Positions 32,636 through 44,795 of a stretch of DNA of 64,000 nt are shown here, piece after piece (position 1 is the stretch's first letter; each line of letters starts with the position of its first letter). Both the position numbers and the translations under genes were made by a program. The notes below the pieces were generated by a model. That model made no database searches. It saw only the letters and a list, made by a program, of their open reading frames with translations, and was not told the origin of the DNA. This stretch comes from Pseudisothecium myosuroides (taxonomy: Eukaryota; Streptophyta; Bryopsida; Hypnales; Lembophyllaceae): contig CATOGU010000108.1 of assembly GCA_951799445.1 (NCBI GenBank), positions 434,001 through 498,000 of the forward strand, given 5' to 3'.

Positions 32636-34800
32636 CCCTTGTAACATTGTTTTAGCACCTCTAACGGGGTTTTCAAACCCCTACAGGGTTTTTTTAGACC
32701 TACAACAGGGTTTCATGGTCCTAACAAGCTTTCTAGCCCTACAACATAGTTTTTAGTCGTTTACTAGGGTTTTCAGGGCCCCCACAAGTTTCTAGTCCAA
32801 TAACATGGTTTCTCACATTACATTACAAGAGCGTTTTTGGTCCTATGATAGGGTTTTCAAAGCCCTGACAAGGTTTCTAACCCTATAACAGAGTTTTAGG
32901 CCCTAAAATAGGGTTCTAAAGCCTTCACTTGGTTTTAGCCCTATAACAAGGGTCCTAGAGCCTGACATGGTTTCTAGCCCTATAACAAGGGTTTTATAGT
33001 CCTAACAAGGTTTTTAGCCCTGTAATGGGGTTTTCAAAGCCCTCACAAGCTTTTCAAAGCCCTCACAAGGTTTTCAGCCCTATAACAGAGTTTTAGATCC
33101 TACAATAGGGTTTTAAAGTCCTAATAGGGTTTTCAGCCCTATAACCAGTGTTTTAAAGTCCTAACGGGGGTTTTAAAGTTCTATCAGGGTTTTGGGCCCT
33201 CTAATGGGATTTCCAAAGCTTTTAGAGGGTTTTTAGTCGTGTAACAAGGTTTTCAAAGTCCTATAACAATGTTTTCTAAGCCCTCATAAGGTTTTTAGCC
33301 CTGTAACAAAGTTTTAGGCCCTACAATAAGATTCTAAAGCCCTAACACGGTTTTTAGCCCCCAAACAAGGTTTCTTAAGTTCTAACAGGGGGTTTAGCCC
33401 TGTAGTGGGGATTTCAAAGCCCTAAGAGGGTTTAGGGTCCTATAATAAGGTTTTCAAAGCCATAACAAGGTTTTTAGCCTTGTAACACAGTTTTAGGCCC
33501 TCCACTAGGATTCTTAAGCCCTGACAGGGTTCTTAGCCCTGAAACAAGGTTTCAATAGTTCTAATAGGGTTTTTAGCCCTGTAATTAGGTTTTCAAAGCT
33601 CTAACAGGGTTTAGGGTCCTATAACAGGGTTTTCAAAGCCCTAATAAGATTTTTAGCTGTGGAACAGAGTTTCAGGCCCTATAATACGATTCTATAGCCC
33701 TGACAGGGTTTTTAGACCTATAATGAGGGTTTAAAGTCTCAACAGGGTTTCTAAAGTCCTAACAAGGTTTCTAGTCTTGTAATGGGGTTTGCGAAGTCCT
33801 AAAGGGGTTTTTAGTCCTATAATAAGGTTTTCAGAGTCCTCATAAGGTTTTTAGCTATGGAACAGAGTTTTAGGCCCTATAATAGGTTTCTAAAGCCCTG
33901 ACAGGGTTTTTAGCCCTATAACGAGGGTTCAAAGTCTTCACAGGATTTTTAAAGTCCTAATGGGGATTTTAGCCGTATAATGGGGTTTAAGAAGCCCTAA
34001 GAGGGATTTTAGTCCTATAATAGGGTTTGAAAAGGCCTAACAAGGTTTTTAGCCCTGTAAAATAGTTTTAGGCCCTGTAATAGACTTCTAAAGCCCTGAC
34101 AGGGTTTTAAGCCCTAAACCAAGATTTCTTAAGTTCGAACAGGGTTTTCAGCCCAGTAATGGGGTTTTCAAAGCTCTGGAAGGATTTAGGGTCCTATTAT
34201 AGGGGTTTTCAAGCCCTAATGAGTTTTTAGCCCTATAATAGAGTTTCAGGCCCTATAATGGGTTTTGAAGCCCTGACAGGGTTTTTAGCCCTGTAATGGG
34301 GTTTTCAAAGCCTTAAGAGGGTTTATGATCCTTTAACAGGGTTTTCAAAGCCCTAACAAGGTTTTTAGCCCTGTAACAGAGTTTAGGGTCCTATAAAAGG
34401 GTCCTAAAGCCCCAACGAGGTTTTTAGCCCTATAAGAATGTTTTTAAAGTCCTACCAATGTTTGTAAAGACCTAATGGGGTTATTAAAGTCCTACGAGGG
34501 TTTTTAGACCTACAACAGGGTTTTCAAGCCTTAAGGGGTTTTGTAGCCCTATACATAGGGGTTTCAGAGACCTTACAGGGTTCTTAGCCCTCTTCTATGG
34601 TTTTCAAAGTCCTAAAAGGGTTTTCAACCCTGTAATATACGGCTTTGAAAGCTTTTGTAGGGTTTTTAGCCCTCTTCCATGGTTTTCAAAGGCATAACGG
34701 GGTTCCCAGCCTTGTAATAGGATTTTGGAAGCCCTGGTAGGATATTTGGCTTTGTAATAGGGCTTTCAAAGCCTTGTTAGAGTTTTGGGAGGCCTATGCA
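32636..34800. repeat. ~21-bp palindromic telomere-like array, roughly 100 units (locus 1)
   Basis: Degenerate units of the type AGCCCTATAACAGGGTTTT, mostly 19-22 bases long, run for about 2.1 kb. Each pairs CCCT with AGGG around a short centre, so each is a small palindrome built from telomere-type words. Higher-order repetition is visible: blocks such as TTTTAGGCCCTATAATAGG with CTAAAGCCCTGACAGGG recur every few hundred bases. No ORF is conserved. Confidence 0.92.
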
Positions 34801-35590
34801 TTTCCCTAATCCAAAAGCATGACCAGCAAAGCCTTCACAGACAACCAAGGGAGACCATCAAATATTTTAGTCACCCTAATTCACACCTGGTCTTCATTGA
34901 GGAAGCTGGTAAAGTCCTCCAAAGTGGGAGTGAGTCACATTAAATATTTGTCTAACTTGAATGGTTGAAACCAATAATAAGAAAGGAGATCTCATAGTTC
35001 AAATTAGAACCCAAAACATCACCTATATCACCTGTAAGCACGCTTGAGTCTTGAAACCCCAATGCTTTAAGCAACTGCTCCAAGGAGGTCAAGTAACCCC
35101 TTCATGATATACCAAATTTGAACGTTTAACCCTGGAGCGTTCCAAAATCCATTTCTTGGACGATGAACAGATTCAGATCCTTGTTTCTATCTCACTCCTA
35201 CTTGGATGAAAGTCATCCTAATTTTTGATGATACTTTATGAGGTTGCTGCCCTATCCATCGTTTGGATTTGGTAACACTAGAATATATACATTCTTGAAA
35301 TTACAATAGTGGGAGTATGTGGGTGATCAATTTGCATTGACTTTAGTTCAAAACTAAATGTGCAAGAACGAGGTCAAAGACGTAGAAGTCACAATTTTTT
35401 TTAAAAATCACCATATAAATAGAAGTCAACCTTATTTCAAATTCATTCCAACAAGTTGTATTCAAAAAAATGATAATATTTTATTCGTAATTGAATTTAG
35501 AAGGAATTCTGAAATTTTCTTTTCAAAATTTATAGAAAAAAATTGGAGATAGCACTACTAGATCCAACCGTATGGATAGAATTTAAAAAT
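34455..35590. repeat. 1.1-kb direct repeat, left copy
   Basis: It matches 38398-39533 at a constant offset of 3943 bases through most of its length (for example CCTAATGGGG at 34471 and 38414; TTTCCCTAATCC at 34801 and 38744), with few substitutions and occasional one-base indels. Its first part is the end of the 21-bp array; the rest is unique sequence such as CATGACCAGCAAAGCCTTCA. The two copies flank the BTB gene. A more diverged relative lies near 11480. Confidence 0.92.
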
Positions 35591-35594
35591 CTAA

Positions 35595-37170
35595 ATCTAA
35601 ATAAATTCATGATTTTCAATTGTTGATATTGCGAAGGTATTTCTTTCTAGAAAAAGATGCCTCTGACTGAGCCAAATGGCTTAAATGGAAAGTTTAGGGT
35701 GTTTCTACCTTGGTTGCTATTAAATGACGGGATTTTTCTCTATTGTGTTAAATTGGTAAGTTTAGGATGCAGGATTTAGACAATATTGGAATAAGTTATG
35801 GATTTATTAAGCACTGGTGCTAGGGGTACCATGGGTAGACACAAAGTTTTAATGTTTGAATCTTTCACTTCCACGATATTAATGTCTTTGGTTCAAGCGA
35901 GTGAACGCCATCACTGGTTGATATTGTGACGTTCTTTGGTTCATGATGAATTTTGTATTTAATTTCCCTTGCAAATACGAGGATTAGGAAACTCTGTATT
36001 GGTGCGAAACCGTTCAGTTGATTGGGATTGAAGCTGAGGTTGATTTTAGACGACAGAGGCCCTTCTAAACGAAGCTTCAGCCGATATCTCTTGTAACTTA
36101 GTCAGTTCGGTGTCAGTGAGTCCAGTGGTGCTCCCTTGCGTGCATGCTTCTTTGCCCTAAAGCCGTCGTTTTGTGAGTTCCGAGTTGGCATTGCTCGAGC
36201 AGGCGGTTGTTGTATGCTGATGTTCCCAGTGTAGGTTTGCGAGCTTCAATCACAACAGACCGTCATTCGTTTTTGTTTGGAGATTGAGGTTTAGGTTGGG
36301 ATTGAAGTGTGAAAGTCATCCATTTCTGTTCGAAGTGGGGTTGTCATTTGTGTATCTGATCACGTCATGTAATTCTTCACGCTTGTGTCTGTAGTTCTTC
36401 CAAGTCTGAGCTACAGCGAGAAGAAGGGGAATTGCATTTGTAGGAAACTTGAATGCGATTGCGGGAAGAGAGCTTCCATCCTCTTGCAAACACATCATAG
36501 CAGTTGTTGTTGTGCATTGAAGAGGGCATCCTTTCAGTTCAAGGTTCAGTTCAGTTTCCAACTCGCTTTGGGTAAGTTTACAGCTCTGTTCATCGAGTAA
36601 GCATGCTAGAAATCAGAGTTGGCCGATTATTGGATGAACTTGAATGATGTTGGGAAGAGGACGCTGGTCGTGTCACTGTTTGTAAGAATTTCAGCATGTG
36701 CGCCATCAATTTCGAGGAGCGGGGTTTCGGGGAGATTAGTAGATTGGTGTGGAGAGGTCTTTGGGTACAGAAGTCAGAATTGTTTAGCCAAACGCAGGAC
36801 TGGTGAAATTTTCGTCACAGTGAAAGAGTTTTGGCTGCAATCGTTGAAAGTGGCAGGTTGTCGATTATTGCAATAGATAGCATACTTTGAGTCCATCTTG
36901 AGGATCACTGGCCGTGGCCATTTAGAAAACTCACGCTCACAAAAACTCACGCTCACAAAACTTGTGACCTTGGTTGTTGGCCAACAAAGTGTGTGCCTGC
37001 ACATATGAGATGCTCGAATTAGAAAAAAAAAACCAGGATTGAATCGATACCGTTCGGTATTTTCTGTAACCTCTACTTTCCATGTCCGGAGAGTTGCATC
37101 CTAAGTTGAGCAAAATATGGTTTGCCCCTTCCCCAAGAGTTTGAAACTTGTGTCTCCGGTTTTTGTTCTT
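35595..37170 (+). promoter_or_regulatory. Upstream region of the BTB gene: promoter, probable leader exon and intron
   Basis: The sequence becomes less AT-rich from about 35990. A good donor (GCTTTGG|GTAAGTTT) at about 36570 and an acceptor (TTCTTGCAAG) at about 37173 just before the BTB start codon suggest a non-coding leader exon and a ~0.6-kb intron. Small frames in this part are not conserved-looking. The exact transcription start cannot be read. Confidence 0.45.
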
Positions 37171-37187
37171 GCAAGATATAGTGGGGC

Positions 37188-37850
37188 ATGGCGGGTTCAA
37201 ACATCGACATCCAAAAGTTCTTGACAGACATGTCGGAAGCATCCGTAGCAGCGGCTCAGAAGAAATTCTCTCGTTCTCTGCTCTGGAACATGCTGGAGGA
37301 CGGAGTGTACGCAGACGTCACCCTCCAAGCACGGGGGGGCACGGTGAAAGCACACCGGAGCGTGTTGGCCACGGCGTCGCCTTTTTTTCGAGAAATGTTC
37401 CTCCAACATGAGATGGAGGTGTTGCAGCCCTCCAGTGTGAGCTTGCCTACCATGACCGTGGAGAGTTTGCAGCTGTTTTTGGTTCTGCTTTACATCACAA
37501 GTGAAGAAACAAGAGCAATGCCGGAGTTTGACGCTGCTGTGGACACGCACTTCACTGCCTTGTTCGATGCTACCCACGAGTTCAAGGTGGAAGGTAGACT
37601 GGATGCGGTTCTGAAATCTGGTCTACTGAGGCATTTGACCCCTGCGAACAATTGGGATTTCTACCACAAATGCGAGGGGTTTGCGTTGCTATTCGAACAT
37701 GATTTTTCTGAGGCTTGCTTGTCGTATGTTGTGAAGAACTGCGAGGAGGTCATGAAATCAGAATCCACTCTACTGGAGATGGGACGTGATCCCGAATTGG
37801 TGCAGCGGTGCATAATCGAGGCTGTGTCCAAAGGTTTGTGTACGTCGTGA
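37188..37850 (+). CDS. BTB/POZ domain protein
   Basis: This is an intact 220-residue frame with an ATG at 37188 and a TGA at 37848-37850. Residues ~36-130 form a BTB/POZ domain: DGVYADVTLQA, then KAHRSVLATASPFFREMF, the hallmark H-R-x-V-L-A-x-x-S-x-x-F block, and VESLQLFLVLLY. The C-terminal ~90 residues (FALLFEHDFSEACLSYVVKN) look like a helical BACK-like extension, with no further domain. BTB proteins dimerise, and many plant members are substrate adaptors for cullin-3 ubiquitin ligases; that role here is inference. It is encoded by one coding exon. The gene sits between two copies of a 1.1-kb direct repeat, so it may have been moved or duplicated together with repeats. It is the cleanest host gene in the window. 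Confidence 0.9.
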   Translation: MAGSNIDIQKFLTDMSEASVAAAQKKFSRSLLWNMLEDGVYADVTLQARGGTVKAHRSVLATASPFFREMFLQHEMEVLQPSSVSLPTMTVESLQLFLVLLYITSEETRAMPEFDAAVDTHFTALFDATHEFKVEGRLDAVLKSGLLRHLTPANNWDFYHKCEGFALLFEHDFSEACLSYVVKNCEEVMKSESTLLEMGRDPELVQRCIIEAVSKGLCTS

Positions 37851-38397
37851 ACAGGGTCGGCAGAAAACAACAGCTTTAAGAGGCCCAGAAAAGGTTTTGA
37901 GCATCGCAAACAGAAGCTTTAAGAAGCCTCTATGCTCTGGAAAAAATTCACTTGTGTTTCAGGATCAGGTCTGGCCCACCTCATGACATATTCATGTGGA
38001 TTCATACCTGTCAAGTTAACGGCTAAATTTCATGTTGTGCATTTAAAAAAAAATTAAACTTCAAAACTTAATTCAGTTGAATTTTTTGTAATTTTGAAGT
38101 TAAAACTTCAGCTATTAACAATGGCCGATTTGATGGTTAATGCTTGAATGCTGGGTTGGTGATTGTGGAATTCATCCCTTCTGCCACTGTATGACATCAT
38201 CTGCTTTGAAAAAAACAAAAGTGCTCATTGGAGGTCAACTATTGTTCATGATATCCCCTTTCCACACAAAAATTTGAAGATGAATAGTTGTAGCGTTGTC
38301 CTGCACATAAAGATTCTCTCTCATTCATCAACCAGAAAATGGTTGTGGTGTTGTTTATGGATTAATGCCCAAATGCTTAAGGGATATGAGACAAAAA
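37851..38397. other. 3' flank of the BTB gene; no gene
   Basis: This stretch carries the likely 3' UTR and AT-rich sequence up to the right copy of the direct repeat. An AAGCTTTAAGA(G/A)GCC word occurs twice near 37872 and 37914. Confidence 0.4.
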
Positions 38398-39533
38398 TTC
38401 GGGTTTATAAAGACCTAATGGGGTTTTTAAAGTCCTACGAGGGTTTTTAGACCTACAACAGGGTTTTCAAGCCTTAAGGGTTTTTGTGGCCCTATACACA
38501 GGGGTTTCAGAGACCTTACAGGGTTCTTAGCCCTCTTCTATGGTTTTCAAAGTCCTAAAAGGGTTTTCAACCCTGTAATATACGGCTTTGAAAGCTTTTG
38601 TAGGGTTTTTAGCCCTCTTCCATGGTTTTCAAAGGCATAACGGGGTTCCCAGCCTTGTAATAGGATTTTGGAAGCCCTGGTAGGATACTTGGCTTTGTAA
38701 TAGGGCTTTCAAAGCCTTGGTAGAGTTTTGGGAGGCCTATGCATTTCCCTAATCCAAAAGCATGACCAGCAAAGCCTTCACAGACAACCAAGGGAGACCA
38801 TCAAATATTTTAGTCACCCTAATTCACACCTGGTCTTCATTGAGGAAGCTGGTAAAGTCCTCCAAAGTGGGAGTGAGTCACATTAAATATTTGTCTAACT
38901 TGAATGGTTGAAACCAATAATAAGAAAGGAGATCTCATAGTTCAAATTAGAACCCAAAACATCACCTATATCACCTGTAAGCAAGCTTGAGTCTTGAAGC
39001 CCCAATGCTTTAAGCAACTGCTCCAAAGAGGTCAAGTAACCCCTTCATGATACACCAAATTTGAACGTTCAACCCTGGAGCGTTCCAAAATCCATTTCTT
39101 GGACGATGAACAGATTCAGATCCTTGTTTCTATCTCACTCCTACTTGGATGAAAGTCATCCTAATTTTTGATGATACTTTACCAGGTTGTTGCCCTATCC
39201 ATCGTTTGGATTTGGTAACACTAGAATATATACATTCTTGAAATTACAATAGTGGGAGTATGTGGAGTGATCAATTTGCATTGACTTTAGTTCAAAACTA
39301 AATGTGCAAGAACGAGGTCAAAGACGTAGAAGTCACAATTTTTTTTTAAAATCACCATATAAATAGAAGTCAACCTTATTTCAAATTCATTCCAACAAGT
39401 TGTATTCAAAAAAATGATAATATTTTATTTATAATTGAATTTAGAAGGAATTCTGAAATTTTCTTTTCAAATTTATAGCAAAAAATTGGAGATAGCATTA
39501 CTAGATCTAACCGTACAAATAGAATTTAGAAAT
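38398..39533. repeat. 1.1-kb direct repeat, right copy
   Basis: This is the counterpart of 34455-35590. Only ~340 bases of the palindromic array are retained at its left edge, whereas the left copy has 2.1 kb of array in front of it. The junction near 38398 comes after TGAGACAAAAATTCGGG. The copies part after GATAGCA(C/T)TACTAGAT. Confidence 0.92.
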
Positions 39534-40545
39534 CAAAATCTATAACTTTCATTCATATACCAGTTCTAAAATATTCTTCCAAATTGTAGTTTATAAATGT
39601 TTTTCCCAAATCGTCAGTTTTGAAGATGATTAGTGTTTAAAATACTTTCAAACTAAATAAAATAGAAAGTAGCAGTTGCATAGCCACAAAGTGCCACCTA
39701 TGAAATGTCATGTGATTTTGTAAATGAATGCTTCAATTATTATATAGGAAGTAGGAATTGATGTAAGGCATTGTATTCCACATGAGTTTTCATTCTTACC
39801 CATTATTTTTAAGAATGCATCTTCACGCAAACTAAAATAAATAGGGGATGAAGTATCGCTGTATTTAAAAGGTCCACGTTTGAAAATGTCATGGAATTTT
39901 GTAAATGAAGGCTTGAATTTCTATTTAGGAAGTTGGAATTGATGTCAGGCATTATATTCCACATGAGTTTTCATTCTTACCCATTATTTTTAGGAATACA
40001 TATATCTTCACGCGAACTAAAATAAATAGGGGATGAAATATCGCTGTATTTTAAAGGTCCACATTTGAAATTTCATGGGATTTAGTACGTGAATGCTTGA
40101 ATTTCTATTTAGGAAGTTGGAATTGATGTAAGGCATTACATTCCACATGAATTTTTATTCTTACCCATTATATTTAAGAATACATCTTCACACGAACTAA
40201 AATAAATAGGGGATGAAATATCGCAGTATTTAAAGGTGCACACTTGAAAATGTCATGTGATTTTGTAAATGAAAGCTTGAATTTCTATTTAGGAAGTTCG
40301 AATTTGTATTGGGGCCTAGATTTTACGTGAATTTTCAGTTTTTGGCTTTTGCCCATTCAGAAATTCATCTTCAAGTGCAGTAAAATAAATTCAGTTAGGA
40401 ATGACATGAATTGTGTCCATTAGTGGCCCAACTTTACAAATGTCATGGAATTTAAAACATGGGGGCTTAAATTTCTATATAGTAAGTTCTAATCCCTGAC
40501 AACTGTCAAATACTACATGAATTTTCAATTGTTGCCCATTAGATT
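39534..40545. repeat. ~180-bp tandem array, five copies (locus 2)
   Basis: Anchors GTCATG at 39706, 39888, 40071, 40252 and 40442 give spacings of 181-190. Units match those at 31740-32635, including the same final variant (TGTGTCCAT(A/T)AGTGGCCCAA). In locus 1 the 180-bp array precedes the 21-bp array; here it follows the 1.1-kb repeat. Confidence 0.9.
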
Positions 40546-41605
40546 TTGTTACATTACCATTTAAATGGTTGAAAGGTACACATGACTAAGGTAAGATGTC
40601 CATAAAAGCACCCAAGCTACTCATAAATCATGCACTCCCTAAAATGTCTCCTATTTCTACATGTTGCTTTTTTATTGTATCAATAATGTACCAATAGTTT
40701 ATATTTCAAAGAGGTGGCCTATTTCAATGCCTATCTCATTTGAACTTTGAATGATGGCCAAGCTCCAAGTGCTCCATGATCTCTACTGTGCACTTGGAGT
40801 TGTCTAGATATTCAATTGAGTGGAAGGATAGGTATGTAAATTACTTATATCCCTTGAACTATTCTCAGCAAGTTATGATTGTGCAGTGCTTCATTCCACT
40901 CTGTAGAGTTAAAAATGTTATCAGAGCATTCTGTTATGTTTTCCACTATGGTAGATGCAACTCATAATTCCTAGATAGTTCTCTCTATCAGGAATTTGAG
41001 CTCTATTGTTTTAGATTTGGAGATTTGGGTTCATAGTTGATATTAAGGATGATACTTTCATTTCTTCTATCACTGTAACGAGTTCTTGTCAAACTATGAT
41101 CACTCATGTTGGGTTTTGTTGTTGGCCGGATTGCAGATGGCAGGTGATTTGTGGGAGATAGATGCCACCCAACTACTTTGGCAAAGCTTGAAGGATCTAA
41201 TTGTATTTTCTAGATATTAGCTAGACTCTATCATACAATTTCATTTGCTTTGGATTACTTTTAGAGAGTTGAACCCTAAACCTTTGCAAAATAATTTTAT
41301 TTACTATTAGATTACTTTTAAAGAATTGAATCCTAAACCCTTTGCACCTTGAAGCTTTACAAGATTATTATAACCCATGGTTCATCTTCAAGTTCACAAG
41401 GTTTCCAAGTTAGCAATTTACCCTATACAAGATTTTTAAGTTCATAGTTTCAAGTACATTGGGTTTTCGTAGCCTTACAGGGTTATTGTACTTGTAGGTT
41501 CATTTTTTCCATACATGTTGAGGCCAATTTCATGACTATTAATCAATTAGATGAATTCATTTTTTGGGTTTAGGGTGAACAACATCTACAAGTTTGTGCT
41601 ATCAT
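40546..41605. other. Intergenic; no gene seen
   Basis: A 63-codon frame at 40776-40967 lacks motifs. A GAATTGAA.CCTAAACC.TTTGCA duplication is visible near 41267 and 41325. Confidence 0.4.
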
Positions 41606-42292
41606 TTTTCACATTCACACCTACCATTGACAAGTTCGACAAAATCTCTGTAATCTAAAATAAATTTTACATGGGCCCTACATAAATCATTACATATTTT
41701 AAGACGTGTCACAAAACTAATTTGCTTAATTTGATGTATTTTATGGGACCAACCGCTTCAAAGTCATGGAAACCCAATTCAAAAACGTTCGCACCTTCCA
41801 CCAACAAGTTCTAAAAAAACTTTATCATCTAAAATAGAATTTACATGGGCCCCATACAAATCATTGCATATTTTAGGACGTGTCACAAAACTAATTAGCC
41901 TAATTCGCTGTACTTTAAAGGACCGACCGCCTCAAAGTCATGGAAACCCAATTCAAAAACGTTCGCACCTTCCACCAACAAGTTCTAAAAAATCACTGTA
42001 ATCTAAAATAGAATTTACATGGGCCCCATACAAATCATTGCATATTTTAGGACGTGTCACAAAACGAATTAGCCTAATTCGCTGTACTTTAAAGGACCGA
42101 CCGCCTCAAAGTCATGGAAACCCAATTCACAAACGTTCGCACCTTCCACCAACAAGTTCAAAAAAATCACTATAATCTAAAATAGAATTTACGTGGGCCC
42201 CATACAAATCATTGCATATTTTAGGACGTGTCACAAAACGAATTAGCCTAATTCGCTATACTTTAAAGGACCGACTGCCTCTAACCCATGTA
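41606..42292. repeat. 174-bp tandem array, four near-identical copies
   Basis: GACGTGTCAC recurs at 41703, 41877, 42051 and 42224. Units contain TAGAATTTACATGGGCCCCA, CAAATCATTGCATATTTTAG, GCCTAATTCGCTGTACTTTA and AACGTTCGCACCTTCCACCA. The last three copies differ at only a few positions; the first is more diverged. This is the youngest-looking array in the window. Confidence 0.93.
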
Positions 42293-42649
42293 ACCCTAAA
42301 TCCCCTAAACCCCTAAAGCCATGCCTTAATGTGAATTGGGCTCATGGAAGTATAGCAAACGTTGTATTGAATTTTGGTTTTAAAATTTTAAATTCATGAA
42401 ACGCTTGCATGAAATTAAAATTATCGTGAAGTTGAAATTTTCTTACTATTCACAACTTGTAGGTTGATTTCTTTCACTGATTTCAAGACCGAATCCATGA
42501 CTTTACGTGAATTGGACTCATCAAAGTAGTACAAGTTTAGGTTGTATTTTACTTTTGATTCATATTTTCAATTAGGTTACCACTTACTGCATGTGTTTAA
42601 AATTATCATGGATTATTTTGAAATATCTATAATATAGTTACAACTTTTG

Positions 42650-42910
42650 GGTTGTTTCCACCCCAGTCAATATCGATTCGGGGCCAAAAGTAGAGGCACC
42701 ATTGTGTAGATGCTTGAAATGCCTTCCACAAGACTCCATCATGCTCCCCATTCTTCTATTTTTAGAAGTACAAGATATTTTTGGGTAGCTTTTGTCAAGT
42801 CCATTCCAAAAAGTTAGTTCTCTTGGAAAATTCTTCAAATTGCATGCACAAGAGCAAAGTCAAACTTGTCGACTCCAAAGTCAAAGTTGCTATATCCCAC
42901 AAATGGAGAA
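42650..42910. repeat. Dispersed repeat shared with 58.37-59.11 kb
   Basis: AGATGCTTGAA, CATTCCAAAAA, a GTTAGTTCTC / TAACTCTCAC block and AAAGTCAAAGTTGCTATAT occur here and in the same order at 58405-59105, with strong divergence between them. Confidence 0.5.
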
Positions 42911-42944
42911 AAAATTAGGGTTCTAGTTTGTTTTTTTGGATTCG

Positions 42945-44795
42945 CACGGGTTTTAGGCCCTACACTAGGATTCTAAAGCCCTAACAAGGTTTTTAGCCCT
43001 AAAACATGGTTTCAATAGTTCTAACAAGGTTTTTAGCCTTGTAATGGGGTTTTCAAAATTCCAACAGGGTTTTTAGTCCTAAAACAAAGTTTTCGAAGTC
43101 CTAGGAGGGTTTTAGGGTCCTATGACAAGGTTTTCAAAGCCCTAACAAGGTTTTTAGCCCTATAACAGACTTTTAAGCCCTATAATGAGGTTCTAAAGCC
43201 CTGACAGGGTTCTTAGCCCTATAACTAGGGTTTCAACTCTTAATAGGGTTTCCAAAGTCCTAATGGGGTTTTGAGTCCTGTAATGGGGATTTCAAAGCTC
43301 TCTGAGGGATTTGAATTCTATGATAGGGTTTCTAAAGCCCTAAACAAGGTTTTTAACCCTGTAAAACAGGTTGAGGCCTTATAATAGAGTCCTAAAGCCT
43401 TGGAAGGGTTTTTAACCCTAAAAACAAGGTTTCTTAAGTTCTAACAGGGTCTTCAGCCCGATAATGGGGTTTTCAAGGCCCTGAAAGGGTTTAGGATCCT
43501 CCACAGGGTTTTGAAAGCCATAATAAATTTTTTAGCCCTATAACACAGTTTTCGGCCCTATAATAGGGTTCTGAAGCCCTGACAAAGTTTTTGGCCCTAT
43601 AACAAGGGTTAAAGCCCTAGGAGGGTTTTTAGTCTTAAGACAACGTTTTGAAAGCCCAAATAAGGTTTTTGACCCTATGACAGGGTTTTCAAAGCCCTAA
43701 TAAGGTTCATAGCCCCTGTAATAGAGTTTTAGGCCCTATAATGAGGTTCTAAAGCCCTGACAGGGTTTTTAGCCCTATAACTAGAGCTTAAAGTCTTAAC
43801 AGGATTTCCAAAGTCCTAATGGGGTTTTTAGTCCTGTAATGGGGTTTCCAAGCCCCAATGTGGTCTTAGGTCTTATAAGAGGGTTTCTAAAACCCTAACA
43901 AGGTTCTTAGCCTTGTAAAATAGGTTTAGGGCCTATAACAGAGTTCGAAAGCCCTAACAGGGTTTTAAGCCTTGAAAACAAGGTTTCTTAAGTTCCAAAA
44001 GGGTTTTGGGCCCGGTAATGGGGTTTTCAAGGCCCTGAAAGTGGGTCGTATGACAGGTTTTTCAAAGCCCTCATGAGGTTCTTAGCCCTGTAAAAGAGTT
44101 TTAGGCCCTATAATAAGGTTCTGAAGCCCTGACAGGGTTTTACGCCCCATAATAAGGGTTTTAAAGTCCTAACAGGGTTTTAAAGTCCTAACAGGGTTTT
44201 AAAGTCCTAACGAGGTTTTTAGCCTTGTAATGGGGGTTTCAAAGCCTTAATAAGGTTTTTAGCCTTGGAACAGAGTTTCAGGCCCTATAACAAGGTTCTA
44301 AAGCCCTTACAGGGTTTTTAGCCCTATAACAAGGGCTTAAAGTCTTAACAGGGTTTCCATAGCCCTAGTGGGATTTTTAGTCTTGTAATGGGGTTTTCAA
44401 AGTCCTAAGAGGGCTTTGAGTCCTAGAATAGGGTTTTCAGAGTCCTAATAAGGTTTTTAGCCCTAGAGCAGAGTTTCAGGCCCTATAATAGGATTCTAAA
44501 GCCTTGTCAGGGTTTTTAGCCCTAAAAACAAGGTTTCTTTAGTCCCAACAGGATTTTGGGCCCCGTAATGGGGTTTTCAAGGTCCTGAAAAGGATTCAGT
44601 TTCCTATAACAGGGTTTTGAAAGCCCTATAATAGGCTTCTAAAGCCCTAACAGGGTTTTTAGCCCTCGAAACAAGATTTTTTAAGTCCCAACAGGGTTTT
44701 CAGCCCAATAATGGGGCTTTCAAGGCTCTAAAAGGGTTTAGGGTCCTATGACAGGGTTTTCAAAGCCCTATAATAGGGTTCTGAAGCTGTAATTG
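42945..44795. repeat. ~21-bp palindromic telomere-like array (locus 2)
   Basis: It has the same degenerate unit as 32636-34800 (AAGCCCTAACAAGGTTTTT, TAGGCCCTATAATAGG). About 85-90 units are present. The array ends abruptly near 44795 in unique sequence. Confidence 0.92.

Noticed and set aside
32636..34800. CRISPR-like regular repeat array
   Set aside because: Repeats are degenerate and contiguous without unique spacers, in a eukaryotic context.
35551..35562. CACTACTAG as a CACTA element end
   Set aside because: It lies inside the 1.1-kb repeat and is CATTACTAG in the other copy, with no A-rich tail.
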